Shown in pieces: positions 17,283-24,914 of a stretch of DNA of 64,000 nt. Each line of letters opens with the position of its first letter. Position 1 is the first letter of the stretch. The position numbers were made by a program, and so were the translations under genes. The DNA is from Sporosarcina sp. HYO08 (GTDB taxonomy: Bacteria > Bacillota > Bacilli > Bacillales_A > Planococcaceae). The notes under the pieces were generated by a model. The model had not been told where the DNA came from, did no database searches, and was given only the letters and a program-made list of their open reading frames with translations. Location: assembly GCF_001563475.1 (NCBI RefSeq), contig NZ_LPUT01000023.1, positions 62,001 through 126,000 of the forward strand, in the 5' to 3' direction.

Positions 17283-18311
17283 CTATTTATATATCACTCG
17301 ATTTGTTTGCTGTAATTGCTTCACTGATGCGGCTCCAATTCCAAACATTGCCATCCGTAATTCCAATTCACGTGTCTCCATAACTTCCAGTACTTCTTCA
17401 ACAGATTGTGTCGCTTCTTTTAAAATAGAACGGCCATATCCTACGAGATCCGCTCCTAGAGCAATAGCTTTCGCACCGTCCAGCCCTGTGTACATGCCGC
17501 CGCTTGCAATAATCGGTTGCTTATCAATATGCTCCCGCACGGAAGTCACACATTTGGCAGTTGGGATGCCCCAATCACTAAAAACGTCGGCCGCTTTTCG
17601 TTTAATGGAATCCGTAGAACGATATTTCTCCACTTGGCTCCAAGAAGTACCGCCAGCACCAGCGACGTCAATAAAAGAAATCCCAACATCGCATAGTTTT
17701 TTCGCAGTCGCTCCGTCAATGCCCCATCCCACTTCTTTCACACCTACTGGAACATCTAGCTCACGGCAAAGCTGTTCGATTTTTTGCAGTAAGTTTTTGA
17801 AATTCAGGTCGCCTTCAGGTTGAATCACTTCTTGTAAACTATTTAAATGAAGCACTAAAGCATCCGCTTCTGTTATATCAATAATTTGTTTGCATTTTTC
17901 CGCATCGAAGCCGTAATTCAACTGCACGGCGCCAAGATTGGCGATGATCGGTACACTCGGCGCAAGTTTCCGCAATTGGAAAGAAGAGCGATATTCTTCA
18001 CTCTCGATCAACGCTCTTGTTGAACCGAGGGCGAGTGCCCAACCTCTTTCTTCAGCAGCCAATGCCAAATTTCGGTTAATCGTTTCCGCAAACTCCGCGC
18101 CACCCGTCATCGAACTAATTAAAAAAGGAGTTTGACAAGTATAGCCTAAAAAGGAAGTTGACAATTCAATTTCGTTAAAATGGATTTCTGGCAATGCATT
18201 ATGCATAAAGCCGACATTTTCAAATCCTGTCGTAATCGAATTTCCTGTTACATGCTCATTCAATGTAATTTCAATATGCTCTGACTTTCTTTTATTAATC
18301 GCTTCAGTCAT
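17283..18311 (-). CDS. fni: Type 2 isopentenyl-diphosphate delta-isomerase
   Basis: 342 residues, usual length. Seen: the FMN/NADPH-dependent type 2 features, RKSEHIEITL at the start, SSMTGGAEFAETIN, the NLGAVQLNYG strand, VPVGVKEVGWG, and GGTSW...GGMYTGLDGAKAIALGADLVGYGR for phosphate and FMN binding. Known: it interconverts IPP and DMAPP using reduced FMN and Mg2+. It is the last gene of the operon mvaK1-mvaD-mvaK2-fni; its ATG overlaps the mvaK2 stop by 8 bases. It therefore finishes the pathway that supplies prenyl units for quinones, carotenoids and undecaprenyl carriers. Confidence 0.95.
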   Translation of the reverse strand: MTEAINKRKSEHIEITLNEHVTGNSITTGFENVGFMHNALPEIHFNEIELSTSFLGYTCQTPFLISSMTGGAEFAETINRNLALAAEERGWALALGSTRALIESEEYRSSFQLRKLAPSVPIIANLGAVQLNYGFDAEKCKQIIDITEADALVLHLNSLQEVIQPEGDLNFKNLLQKIEQLCRELDVPVGVKEVGWGIDGATAKKLCDVGISFIDVAGAGGTSWSQVEKYRSTDSIKRKAADVFSDWGIPTAKCVTSVREHIDKQPIIASGGMYTGLDGAKAIALGADLVGYGRSILKEATQSVEEVLEVMETRELELRMAMFGIGAASVKQLQQTNRVIYK

Positions 18312-19407
18312 CTGTCTGCATCCGCCTCTCCGCTCCTATTTGAGAAACCTTTAAATTTAAAGGATCAATACGTTCTTTTCTCCATTCCTTTTCAAGGGCT
18401 TCTGCCTGTGCTTCTCCTTTTACGAAAGCGATACCACAGTCTCCGCCCCCTGCTCCTGACGTTTTTCCGCTTCCAAACCGATCCGCAATTTGGATTAATG
18501 TTTTTAATGTCGGTGTTTCGATCGAAACAACCGCGGCATCACTCAATTGCATAAGTGCGACGCGGTTCCCCGCAAGTCCTTTAATCGCCAGGTCAGGGTC
18601 GTCTTCTTTGAAACCACGGACGACTTGTTGCACAGCAAGTTTGCTGTTTTCTAGAAATTGCTGAAACAATTCCGGTTGATCATGGCGTAGTTGTTGAATT
18701 TTAGCAACCATTGGCGCTGTTCGTGCCACGCTCTGTGTCCATCCAACACAAAGTTTTAACTGTGATGGAGGTGTTATCGATTCAATGAATAAATTCGGCC
18801 ATTCGCTTCGTAAAATCTGCACAATCGAGGTCTCGTTATTTAACTCCTGAAGCAACCATTCCGCTTGAAACGGCGCATATTGAAGCCAGCCCCCGTAAGC
18901 AGACGCAGCAACATCTGCACAAGAACCATTTCCTTGCGTTTTGAAATGAGCAATGGCCGCTAATTTATAAATATCCAGTATGGGAAGTGCAACGCTATAA
19001 AATTCGGACAATGATTTGATGATCGTCACAACAACTGCTGCACTCGAGCCTAAGCCGTACTTTTTACCAGATGCATCGTCCAGCTCACTTGTAATCGTTA
19101 AGGAAAAGGGACGCGGCTGCACGTCTATTTCTTTTAAATAGTGGTGAAATAGTTGGATTGCACTTTTGAGAAAGGCGAGTTTCGGGCTAGCGCTATTGAA
19201 TGTGATCTTCCCATCGGTCATTGTCCATGTTACATTTTCTAAGCCTAGCTGCGGCAATGAAAGCATGTAACTCTCGTCACTTTTAATGACTGCTTGCATA
19301 TAGCGGTCAACGGCAGCGACGATGGCTTGTCCGCCTGGTTCAAGGACTGCGTATTCCCCTGCGATCATTAATTTCCCAGGAACACGCACATGAATGGATG
19401 ATGTCAT
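18304..19407 (-). CDS. mvaK2: Phosphomevalonate kinase
   Basis: 367 residues from the ATG at 19407, preceded by GGGAGGTG; the frame is open another 30 codons but the upstream part is unlike the family. Seen: GHMP-kinase features, namely the N-terminal VPGKLMIAGEYAVLEPGG, the ATP-binding KYGLGSSAAVVVT and the C-terminal KTSGAGGGDCGIAF. Known: it phosphorylates mevalonate 5-phosphate to the diphosphate. Upstream is mvaD (gap about 50 bases) and downstream fni overlaps it. Confidence 0.93.
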   Translation of the reverse strand: MTSSIHVRVPGKLMIAGEYAVLEPGGQAIVAAVDRYMQAVIKSDESYMLSLPQLGLENVTWTMTDGKITFNSASPKLAFLKSAIQLFHHYLKEIDVQPRPFSLTITSELDDASGKKYGLGSSAAVVVTIIKSLSEFYSVALPILDIYKLAAIAHFKTQGNGSCADVAASAYGGWLQYAPFQAEWLLQELNNETSIVQILRSEWPNLFIESITPPSQLKLCVGWTQSVARTAPMVAKIQQLRHDQPELFQQFLENSKLAVQQVVRGFKEDDPDLAIKGLAGNRVALMQLSDAAVVSIETPTLKTLIQIADRFGSGKTSGAGGGDCGIAFVKGEAQAEALEKEWRKERIDPLNLKVSQIGAERRMQTDD

Positions 19408-19457
19408 AATACTTCGCACCTCCCTTTCTTGATGTTCATAGATTCTAGTTGCGATTG

Positions 19458-20438
19458 TTATTCGGTGATATAGGTTATCCCTGGTCCCGGATGACAAATG
19501 AACACATCTTGGACGGTTGGGATTTTCAACATCGCTTCTTTCACTGCTTGTTCATCTTCCGGCCTGCAAATGACTTTTACATTCGGCCCTGCATCGATCG
19601 TAAAATACGCATGAATGCCAGCCTCGCGCAGTGCCTGCACTTCGTACATCACGTCAAATGTGGCACTTTGCCAATACATAAACGGAGGATCGGCGCCTAA
19701 AGTTGTCGCATGCATTTTCAGTGCGTTTTTTTCAAGCACTTCGCCGAGTCGTATAAAGTCACGGTCAGCAATAGCTGCCTTCGCAACTTGCAAATCTTGT
19801 TCGACAGTTTTTAACCATCCATCGTAAAAAACGGACGTATCGACAGTTCGTTTCATGCCTTCTCGGCTTAAGACTTTTTTCTGTTTGGATTCTAATAAGA
19901 CAGAAAGAATGCTTAAATCCCACGCATCTTCTTCTAAAATTTGTTTCGCATAGCAATCGGATCCATCTTCTTTCTCGCCTTTTTGCCATTCTACATAGCC
20001 GCCGTAAATGGAACGGCAAGCAGATCCGGATCCTTGTCTTGCGATAATTGACAAAGTCTTTTCATCAACATCTAGTCCAATTGCTTTCGTCGCAGCCGCC
20101 GCAAGCGCCGCAAAGCCAGACGCAGATGACGCAAAGCCCGCTGCAGTCGGTACTTGGTTGTCGGAATCTACTTTTGCATAAATATCTTTTCCGCCCATTT
20201 TCCGAATAATGTCCAACAGACGTGCAATTTTTGCCGTCTCTTCTCCACTTGCAAGCTTTCCATTTAAGAAAAATTGATCGGATGTAAGCGTACGATCAAA
20301 TACGACTGACGTTGTTGTAAAAAACCGATCGAGCGTAATGGATAAATTGCTATTCGTCGGTAAAAATAATTCTTCGTCCCGTTTGCCCCAATATTTAATG
20401 AGGGCAATATTTGTATGGGCACGTGCAGTTGCTTGCAT
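19458..20438 (-). CDS. mvaD: Diphosphomevalonate decarboxylase
   Basis: 326 residues from the ATG at 20438 (MQATARAHTNIALIKYWGKR), with GGAAGGTG 8 bases before. Seen: the family signature NIALIKYWGKRDEELFLPTN near the N-terminus, the ATP loop TAAGFASSASGFAALA, and GSGSACRSIYGGYVEW. Known: ATP-dependent decarboxylation of mevalonate diphosphate to IPP. It starts 16 bases after mvaK1 ends. Confidence 0.95.
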   Translation of the reverse strand: MQATARAHTNIALIKYWGKRDEELFLPTNSNLSITLDRFFTTTSVVFDRTLTSDQFFLNGKLASGEETAKIARLLDIIRKMGGKDIYAKVDSDNQVPTAAGFASSASGFAALAAAATKAIGLDVDEKTLSIIARQGSGSACRSIYGGYVEWQKGEKEDGSDCYAKQILEEDAWDLSILSVLLESKQKKVLSREGMKRTVDTSVFYDGWLKTVEQDLQVAKAAIADRDFIRLGEVLEKNALKMHATTLGADPPFMYWQSATFDVMYEVQALREAGIHAYFTIDAGPNVKVICRPEDEQAVKEAMLKIPTVQDVFICHPGPGITYITE

Positions 20439-20454
20439 CTTGAAAACACCTTCC

Positions 20455-21417
20455 TTATGATCTATCCTGTTCTCCAATTCGAACATGCCAAGTTTGAGAA
20501 GCGCCGGCTTGTTCTAACGCTTGTTCAAGTTGACTAGCATGTTGCGCACCCTTTGCAAGCGCGATGATGCATCCGCCTCTGCCGCCACCTGTAAGTTTTG
20601 CCCCGAGCGCACCAGCTTTTCTTGCAGCTTCTACCAATTGATCGATCATTGTATCGCTGACCCCCAATTGACTTAGCTCATGTTGTGCGAAATCCATGAC
20701 TTGGCCGAGCTGATTGATATCCCCCGTCGACAAGGCGTCCTTCGCCTCAATCGTCAGCTGACCCAGTTTTTCGATCGATCGACTGACAGACTGCGGATCC
20801 AATTTCCGCCTCTCTCCGATTCCTTCAACAGCTGCACGGGTATCCCCAATACGCCCTGTATCCGCGACAATCAAAGAGATTGGCTTTGTCACATGAAAGA
20901 TATGTGTAGGACGACCTTTTTGAAACCAAATGGGGTGGTCGCTTGAAGCTGCCTCCATGTCGATCCCGCTTGGATTGCCATGTGCATACGTTTCCGCAAT
21001 ATGAACGAGCCTCATTAATTCCTCTTGTGAACAAGGTTGTTCAAAATATGTAAAAAGACCTCTAACGATCGCAATTGCGAGGGCGGCACTTGACCCCAAC
21101 CCCCGACCGAGCGGAATGGTCGATTGTATGTCTATATAAAGACCAACTGGCTGTGCTGAGAGTGTGTTGAGTGTTTCTTTTATACAATCGGCAATGCCTA
21201 ACATTGCTGTTGGCATTTCTTCAATTGCACCGCTATAATATGGACTTTCGATCACAACCGTCTTTAATTGCTCATGACGCTCTACTGTTGCCGTTACGCC
21301 GACAAGCGAAAATGGCAAAGCAATAGCAGGTTGTCCATAAACAACGGCATGCTCTCCGATTAAGATCAATTTACTATGGGCAGAACCGACTGCCGTTTTA
21401 GGGATCTTTTGAGACAT
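20455..21417 (-). CDS. mvaK1: Mevalonate kinase
   Basis: 320 residues; AAAGGAG lies 8 bases before the ATG. Seen: GSAHSKLILIGEHAVVYG (11-28), the GHMP ATP motif PLGRGLGSSAALA (102-114), NPSGIDMEAAS and the C-terminal GALGAKLTGGGRGGCIIAL. Known: first kinase of the lower mevalonate pathway. It is the first gene of the operon. The upper-pathway genes for HMG-CoA synthase and reductase are not in the window and must be elsewhere if the route is complete. Confidence 0.95.
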   Translation of the reverse strand: MSQKIPKTAVGSAHSKLILIGEHAVVYGQPAIALPFSLVGVTATVERHEQLKTVVIESPYYSGAIEEMPTAMLGIADCIKETLNTLSAQPVGLYIDIQSTIPLGRGLGSSAALAIAIVRGLFTYFEQPCSQEELMRLVHIAETYAHGNPSGIDMEAASSDHPIWFQKGRPTHIFHVTKPISLIVADTGRIGDTRAAVEGIGERRKLDPQSVSRSIEKLGQLTIEAKDALSTGDINQLGQVMDFAQHELSQLGVSDTMIDQLVEAARKAGALGAKLTGGGRGGCIIALAKGAQHASQLEQALEQAGASQTWHVRIGEQDRS

Positions 21418-21612
21418 TCCCTAATCTCCTTTCAAATCCAGCTCCTTTTTTTCGAAGCATTTCAAGCCTCCAACCTTTCATCATTATAAAGAACTTGCCT
21501 ACCCTTATCAATTTAGACAACCTCACTTAGGCAGTCTTTCCATATAAAAATGAGGATATCCTTTCACGCTTGCGAATACGATAGAGAAGATGACCTATAA
21601 GGAGAGAAGTCG

Positions 21613-22758
21613 ATGCAAATTCATGTTGTACAATCAGGCGAAACATTAACGGCCATCGCCCGGCAGTATGGCGTGACAGTTGGGCAAATTGTGCGGGCCA
21701 ATCAGCTGGAAAACCCGGATCAGCTTGTCCCGGGTCTGGCGCTCGTCATACCAACGACGATTCCAGCCCCGGATGCGGGTAAGCCGGTGATCGATGTCAA
21801 TGCTTATACGATTAATACCGGAGAAACAGGTGCGCGAGAGATCCAAGAAGTTGGAAAATACTTAACCTATTGGATGCCTTTTGCCTATAGTATGAAAGAT
21901 GATGGCAGCCTGACCACGCTTGACGATGCTGTAATGCTGGAAGCGGCGGCGGCGGAACGCATCGTGCCCGTACTCGTTTTGACGAATTTCAGTTCAACGG
22001 AAACTGGCACCCAGCTTGCACATAATGTATTATCCAATCCCGAAGTTCAAGAAACGTTAATTACCAATCTATTAAATGTGATGAAAGAAAAAGGTTACCA
22101 AGGTGTCAATATTGACTTTGAAAACGTCCTGCCGGCTGACCGTGAAAACTACAATAAGTTTTTGCAGCGGGCAGTCGACCGCATGCATCCGCAAGGCTAT
22201 TTTGTCTCTTCTGCCCTAGCGCCAAAAACGAGCAGTGAGCAAAAAGGATTATTATATGAGGCCCATGATTACGAAGCACAAGGTAAAATTGTTGATTTTA
22301 TCGTCTTGATGACTTATGAATGGGGATACCGATTCGGTCCGCCGCAAGCCATTTCACCACTCAACCAAATTAAGCGCGTACTTGACTATGCCGTTACAGT
22401 GATCCCAAGAGAGAAACTATTCTTCGGTTTTCAAATTTATGCCCGCGATTGGCGATTGCCGCATGTGCGCGGCCAGGAAGCCGAAACGTTTAGCCAACAA
22501 GAAGCGATTCGCCGCGCGCTTGCGCATCAAGCTGCCATCCAATATGATACCACCGCACAATCACCTTTTTTCCGTTATGCAGACGCAGAAGGACGAACGC
22601 ATGAAGTCTGGTTCGAAGATGCACGCAGTGCGCAAGCAAAATTCGATCTCGTCAAAGCGTATAAACTGCGCGGAATTAGCTATTGGGTACTCGGTTACCC
22701 ATTTCCACAAAATTGGTTATTACTCGAAGATAATTTCACCATTCAAAAAAGAAAATAA
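21613..22758 (+). CDS. LysM domain GH18 hydrolase, spore cortex-lytic (YaaH/YdhD) type
   Basis: 381 residues; AAGGAGAGAAG precedes the ATG. Seen: one LysM (2-46, HVVQSGETLTAIARQYGVTV) without a signal peptide, then a GH18 barrel with GVNIDFEN, whose Glu170 is the expected acid. The first Asp of the usual DxxDxDxE is replaced, as in YaaH-like proteins. Known: YaaH/SleL relatives sit in the spore and cut cortex peptidoglycan during germination. The lack of a signal peptide and the upstream sequence GGATAT plus about 15 bases plus AATACGAT (a weak SigE-like match) suggest mother-cell expression; both are inference. Confidence 0.82.
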   Translation: MQIHVVQSGETLTAIARQYGVTVGQIVRANQLENPDQLVPGLALVIPTTIPAPDAGKPVIDVNAYTINTGETGAREIQEVGKYLTYWMPFAYSMKDDGSLTTLDDAVMLEAAAAERIVPVLVLTNFSSTETGTQLAHNVLSNPEVQETLITNLLNVMKEKGYQGVNIDFENVLPADRENYNKFLQRAVDRMHPQGYFVSSALAPKTSSEQKGLLYEAHDYEAQGKIVDFIVLMTYEWGYRFGPPQAISPLNQIKRVLDYAVTVIPREKLFFGFQIYARDWRLPHVRGQEAETFSQQEAIRRALAHQAAIQYDTTAQSPFFRYADAEGRTHEVWFEDARSAQAKFDLVKAYKLRGISYWVLGYPFPQNWLLLEDNFTIQKRK

Positions 22759-22787
22759 TGGGGGCGAATGGGAAAGGGGTGCCTTCT

Positions 22788-23159
22788 TTGCATTTTTTAC
22801 ATCTTACAACCATTCCAGACAATGGACATCGTCAGGATCCGCCAAATCCTACTCCGCAAGACGATGTATTTCCACCCGTGAATACGAAAAAACTTCATTC
22901 ATCCGCGGAAAAAATGTTGAGATTAACAAAGGAAGCCAACTTATTAGTGAACAAAATTATTGAGGCACCGAAATTCGCAAATGAATTGATGAATGCCGCC
23001 CAATTATCGAATAAAACCAAAGTCCATGACCTAATTCTTTCCGTGGGCATTACAAGTAAAATCAATACGTATTACACACCGACAGGGATTCGAATAGAAT
23101 TCGATAACTCGGACCAAACGAATAGCTGCTGTCGTTTAAATATGTCGCTGCATTGGTAA
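22788..23159 (+). CDS. Conserved hypothetical protein (possible spore protein)
   Basis: 123 residues from the TTG at 22788, chosen because AAAGGGG lies 8 bases before it; in-frame starts at 22758 (ATG, overlapping the previous stop) and 22779 (GTG) lack good ribosome sites. Seen: a Pro-rich segment (DPPNPTPQDDVFPPVN), a helical middle and the C-terminal pattern KVHDLILSVGITSKINTYYT with a closing CCRLNMSLHW. It follows the GH18 gene at once, so co-expression is likely. Function unknown; a sporulation link is inferred from the neighbour only. Confidence 0.7.
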   Translation: MHFLHLTTIPDNGHRQDPPNPTPQDDVFPPVNTKKLHSSAEKMLRLTKEANLLVNKIIEAPKFANELMNAAQLSNKTKVHDLILSVGITSKINTYYTPTGIRIEFDNSDQTNSCCRLNMSLHW

Positions 23160-23233
23160 CGTGCATTTCTGATTAAAACGATTCTTTTTCGTAAACACTA
23201 GGAAGGTGAAATCAGTTGAAAGGAGCCTTTCAT

Positions 23234-23569
23234 GTGAAACAACAACAAGAACAAACGCAAAGCCAAACGCAAATAGAACAGCAGTTTCAAACGACGCAAA
23301 AGCAAGCGCTGCAAATGATCCAAACAGCTTCTCAGACATTGCAACAATGTAAAACATCTGCGGACTTGCAAACCGTCCAACAAGCACAGCAACAATTACA
23401 ACAGGCCTCGCAGTTAATTAACCAAATGCAAGGGACTGCCGCGACAAATGCCATACCGCAAATTCAGCAGCAACTAGAACAAGTACGTCAACAAATTGAG
23501 CAAGCTGCCCAAACACTTCAACTCGTTCAAACGTTAAATAGCGGCAATCATAGCTTTAAGAAATCGTAA
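23234..23569 (+). CDS. Glutamine-rich coiled-coil protein
   Basis: 111 residues from the GTG at 23234; AAAGGAG lies 8 bases upstream, which decides against the TTG at 23216. Seen: about a third of residues are Gln, arranged in heptad-like QxxQQ runs over the whole length (KQQQEQTQSQTQIEQQ, QQLEQVRQQIEQAAQTLQ), with few charges. This predicts long amphipathic helices or a coiled coil. No signal peptide. Function is unknown; small Gln-rich proteins of spore-formers are often coat-associated, but nothing here proves that. Confidence 0.7.
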   Translation: MKQQQEQTQSQTQIEQQFQTTQKQALQMIQTASQTLQQCKTSADLQTVQQAQQQLQQASQLINQMQGTAATNAIPQIQQQLEQVRQQIEQAAQTLQLVQTLNSGNHSFKKS

Positions 23570-23613
23570 AAAAGATCAACGCCCGATTATTGTGCCGGGC
23601 GTTGATCTTTTTT
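23568..23613. terminator. Bidirectional terminator between convergent genes
   Basis: Perfect 18-bp stem (23568-23585 with 23596-23613) with A/T flanks. It serves the Gln-rich gene on the plus strand. Its right arm contains the stop of the iron-sulfur subunit gene on the minus strand. Confidence 0.92.
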
Positions 23614-24081
23614 AATCTGCAATATTGTTTTCACTGCTTCTTTAATCTCTTGATACCCTGTACAGCGGCATAAATTTGACTGCATCCACTCTTCAATTGT
23701 CTCATCATCCGCATCTGGATAGGTTTCGGATAATGCATAACAATTCATGATAAAACCCGGCGTGCAGTAACCACATTGAATCGCCCAATTTTCAATAAAT
23801 GCTTTTTGAATCGGAGAGTCTTGCAACCCCTCGATGGTCGTAATGGACTTCCCAACTGCTTCAATTGTTAATGACAAACAAGAATGCATGGGTTTGCCAT
23901 CTACGACGACTGCACAAGCTCCGCAGTCGCCATTTCCGCAACCTGGCTTCGCACCGGTTAGACCAAGCTGGGACCTTAATGTATCCAATAGGAGGTCTGC
24001 GGATCGAATGACGACATCGTGAGACTGTCCATTAATGAGAAGCTTTTTCACTGTTTTATCAGTAGCGTTTGAAACAATCAT
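23587..24081 (-). CDS. Molybdenum hydroxylase, 2x[2Fe-2S] subunit
   Basis: 164 residues. Seen: a plant-type ferredoxin cluster site CGNGDCGAC...C (Cys48, 53, 56, 68 region) and the second helical cluster with CGYCTPG and CRCTGYQ, as in XdhC/CoxS small subunits. Known: it carries electrons from the molybdenum site to FAD. It overlaps the FAD-subunit gene by 4 bases. Gene order on the minus strand is Mo subunit, FAD subunit, FeS subunit. Confidence 0.93.
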   Translation of the reverse strand: MIVSNATDKTVKKLLINGQSHDVVIRSADLLLDTLRSQLGLTGAKPGCGNGDCGACAVVVDGKPMHSCLSLTIEAVGKSITTIEGLQDSPIQKAFIENWAIQCGYCTPGFIMNCYALSETYPDADDETIEEWMQSNLCRCTGYQEIKEAVKTILQIKKDQRPAQ

Positions 24082-24914
24082 TGGTTCCCCTCCATCATCT
24101 GTAATGTATCAGCTAATGTATTTTTGAACACAAACTCACGATAACCCGCCGATGCATATGAATCATGGAGTATCGGTCCGGGCAGTTTAGATAGCGCTTG
24201 TTCGATTCGATCTTGTTCGGGCATCGTTCCATCGCTTAAAATCTTTTCCATTTCAAAGGAGCGGAACGGATATTGGCAGACCCCGCTAAACGCAAATCGA
24301 ATGTCCTGATCTTTCTTTAATGCCGATACAGTCACGATAGGGTAACCTACTTGAGACATTCGTGTTTTCTTAAGGGTGCTAAAAGGCAGTGTTGTATAGG
24401 CGTGATCGACGATAAACTGCACGACAAAGCTTCCTGGCTCTAATGTAATTTCCTGCTTGTAAAGATCCGCCAGTGGAACAATTTCTTCCTTTTCTTTTCT
24501 AGCAATTTTTACTTTCGCATCGGCTAGCAAGAAAGGCAGCAGCCCTTCCCGGTAAATTAATCGGCTGTTTACGTTGCCGCCGATTGTAATTTTATTACGC
24601 GAAGTATGATCGGCGATTCGCTTAACCGTTTCACCTAAGAGCGGAAAAAGGTTAAAGGTGACCAGTTCATTTAACGAAACGGCCGAACCGATCACGCATT
24701 CACTGCCATTTTGTTCAAGTACTGTACATTCTGGAATGCTTTTTAAGTCAATCACGACATCTGCTTTCAGCTGATTCGTACGTGCAAAAGTGATAAATTC
24801 CGTGCCGCCTGAATAGTACAGCACTTCTTTTCCCGCATCCGCTGCCATTTGATACGTTGCTACCGCTTCGTAGGCCGTAGAAGGTTTATAATAATCGAAA
24901 TTGAAAGGAATCAT
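24078..24914 (-). CDS. Molybdenum hydroxylase, FAD-binding subunit
   Basis: 278 residues from the ATG at 24914, with AAGGAG 8 bases upstream. Seen: N-terminal FDYYKPSTAYEAVATYQ, the FAD contacts YYSGGTEF and TIGGNVNSR, and the C-terminal CO-dehydrogenase-flavoprotein-like domain. Known: the medium (CoxM/XdhB-type) subunit passes electrons to NAD or another acceptor. Its ATG overlaps the stop of the large-subunit gene by 4 bases (ATGA). Confidence 0.92.
   Translation of the reverse strand: MIPFNFDYYKPSTAYEAVATYQMAADAGKEVLYYSGGTEFITFARTNQLKADVVIDLKSIPECTVLEQNGSECVIGSAVSLNELVTFNLFPLLGETVKRIADHTSRNKITIGGNVNSRLIYREGLLPFLLADAKVKIARKEKEEIVPLADLYKQEITLEPGSFVVQFIVDHAYTTLPFSTLKKTRMSQVGYPIVTVSALKKDQDIRFAFSGVCQYPFRSFEMEKILSDGTMPEQDRIEQALSKLPGPILHDSYASAGYREFVFKNTLADTLQMMEGNQ

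Noticed and set aside
17275-17823. 182-codon plus-strand open frame
   Set aside because: Antisense to fni, whose motifs are complete; no start signal.
22439-22963. 174-codon plus-strand open frame
   Set aside because: It overlaps the GH18 gene and the next gene in another frame and reads as out-of-frame sequence.
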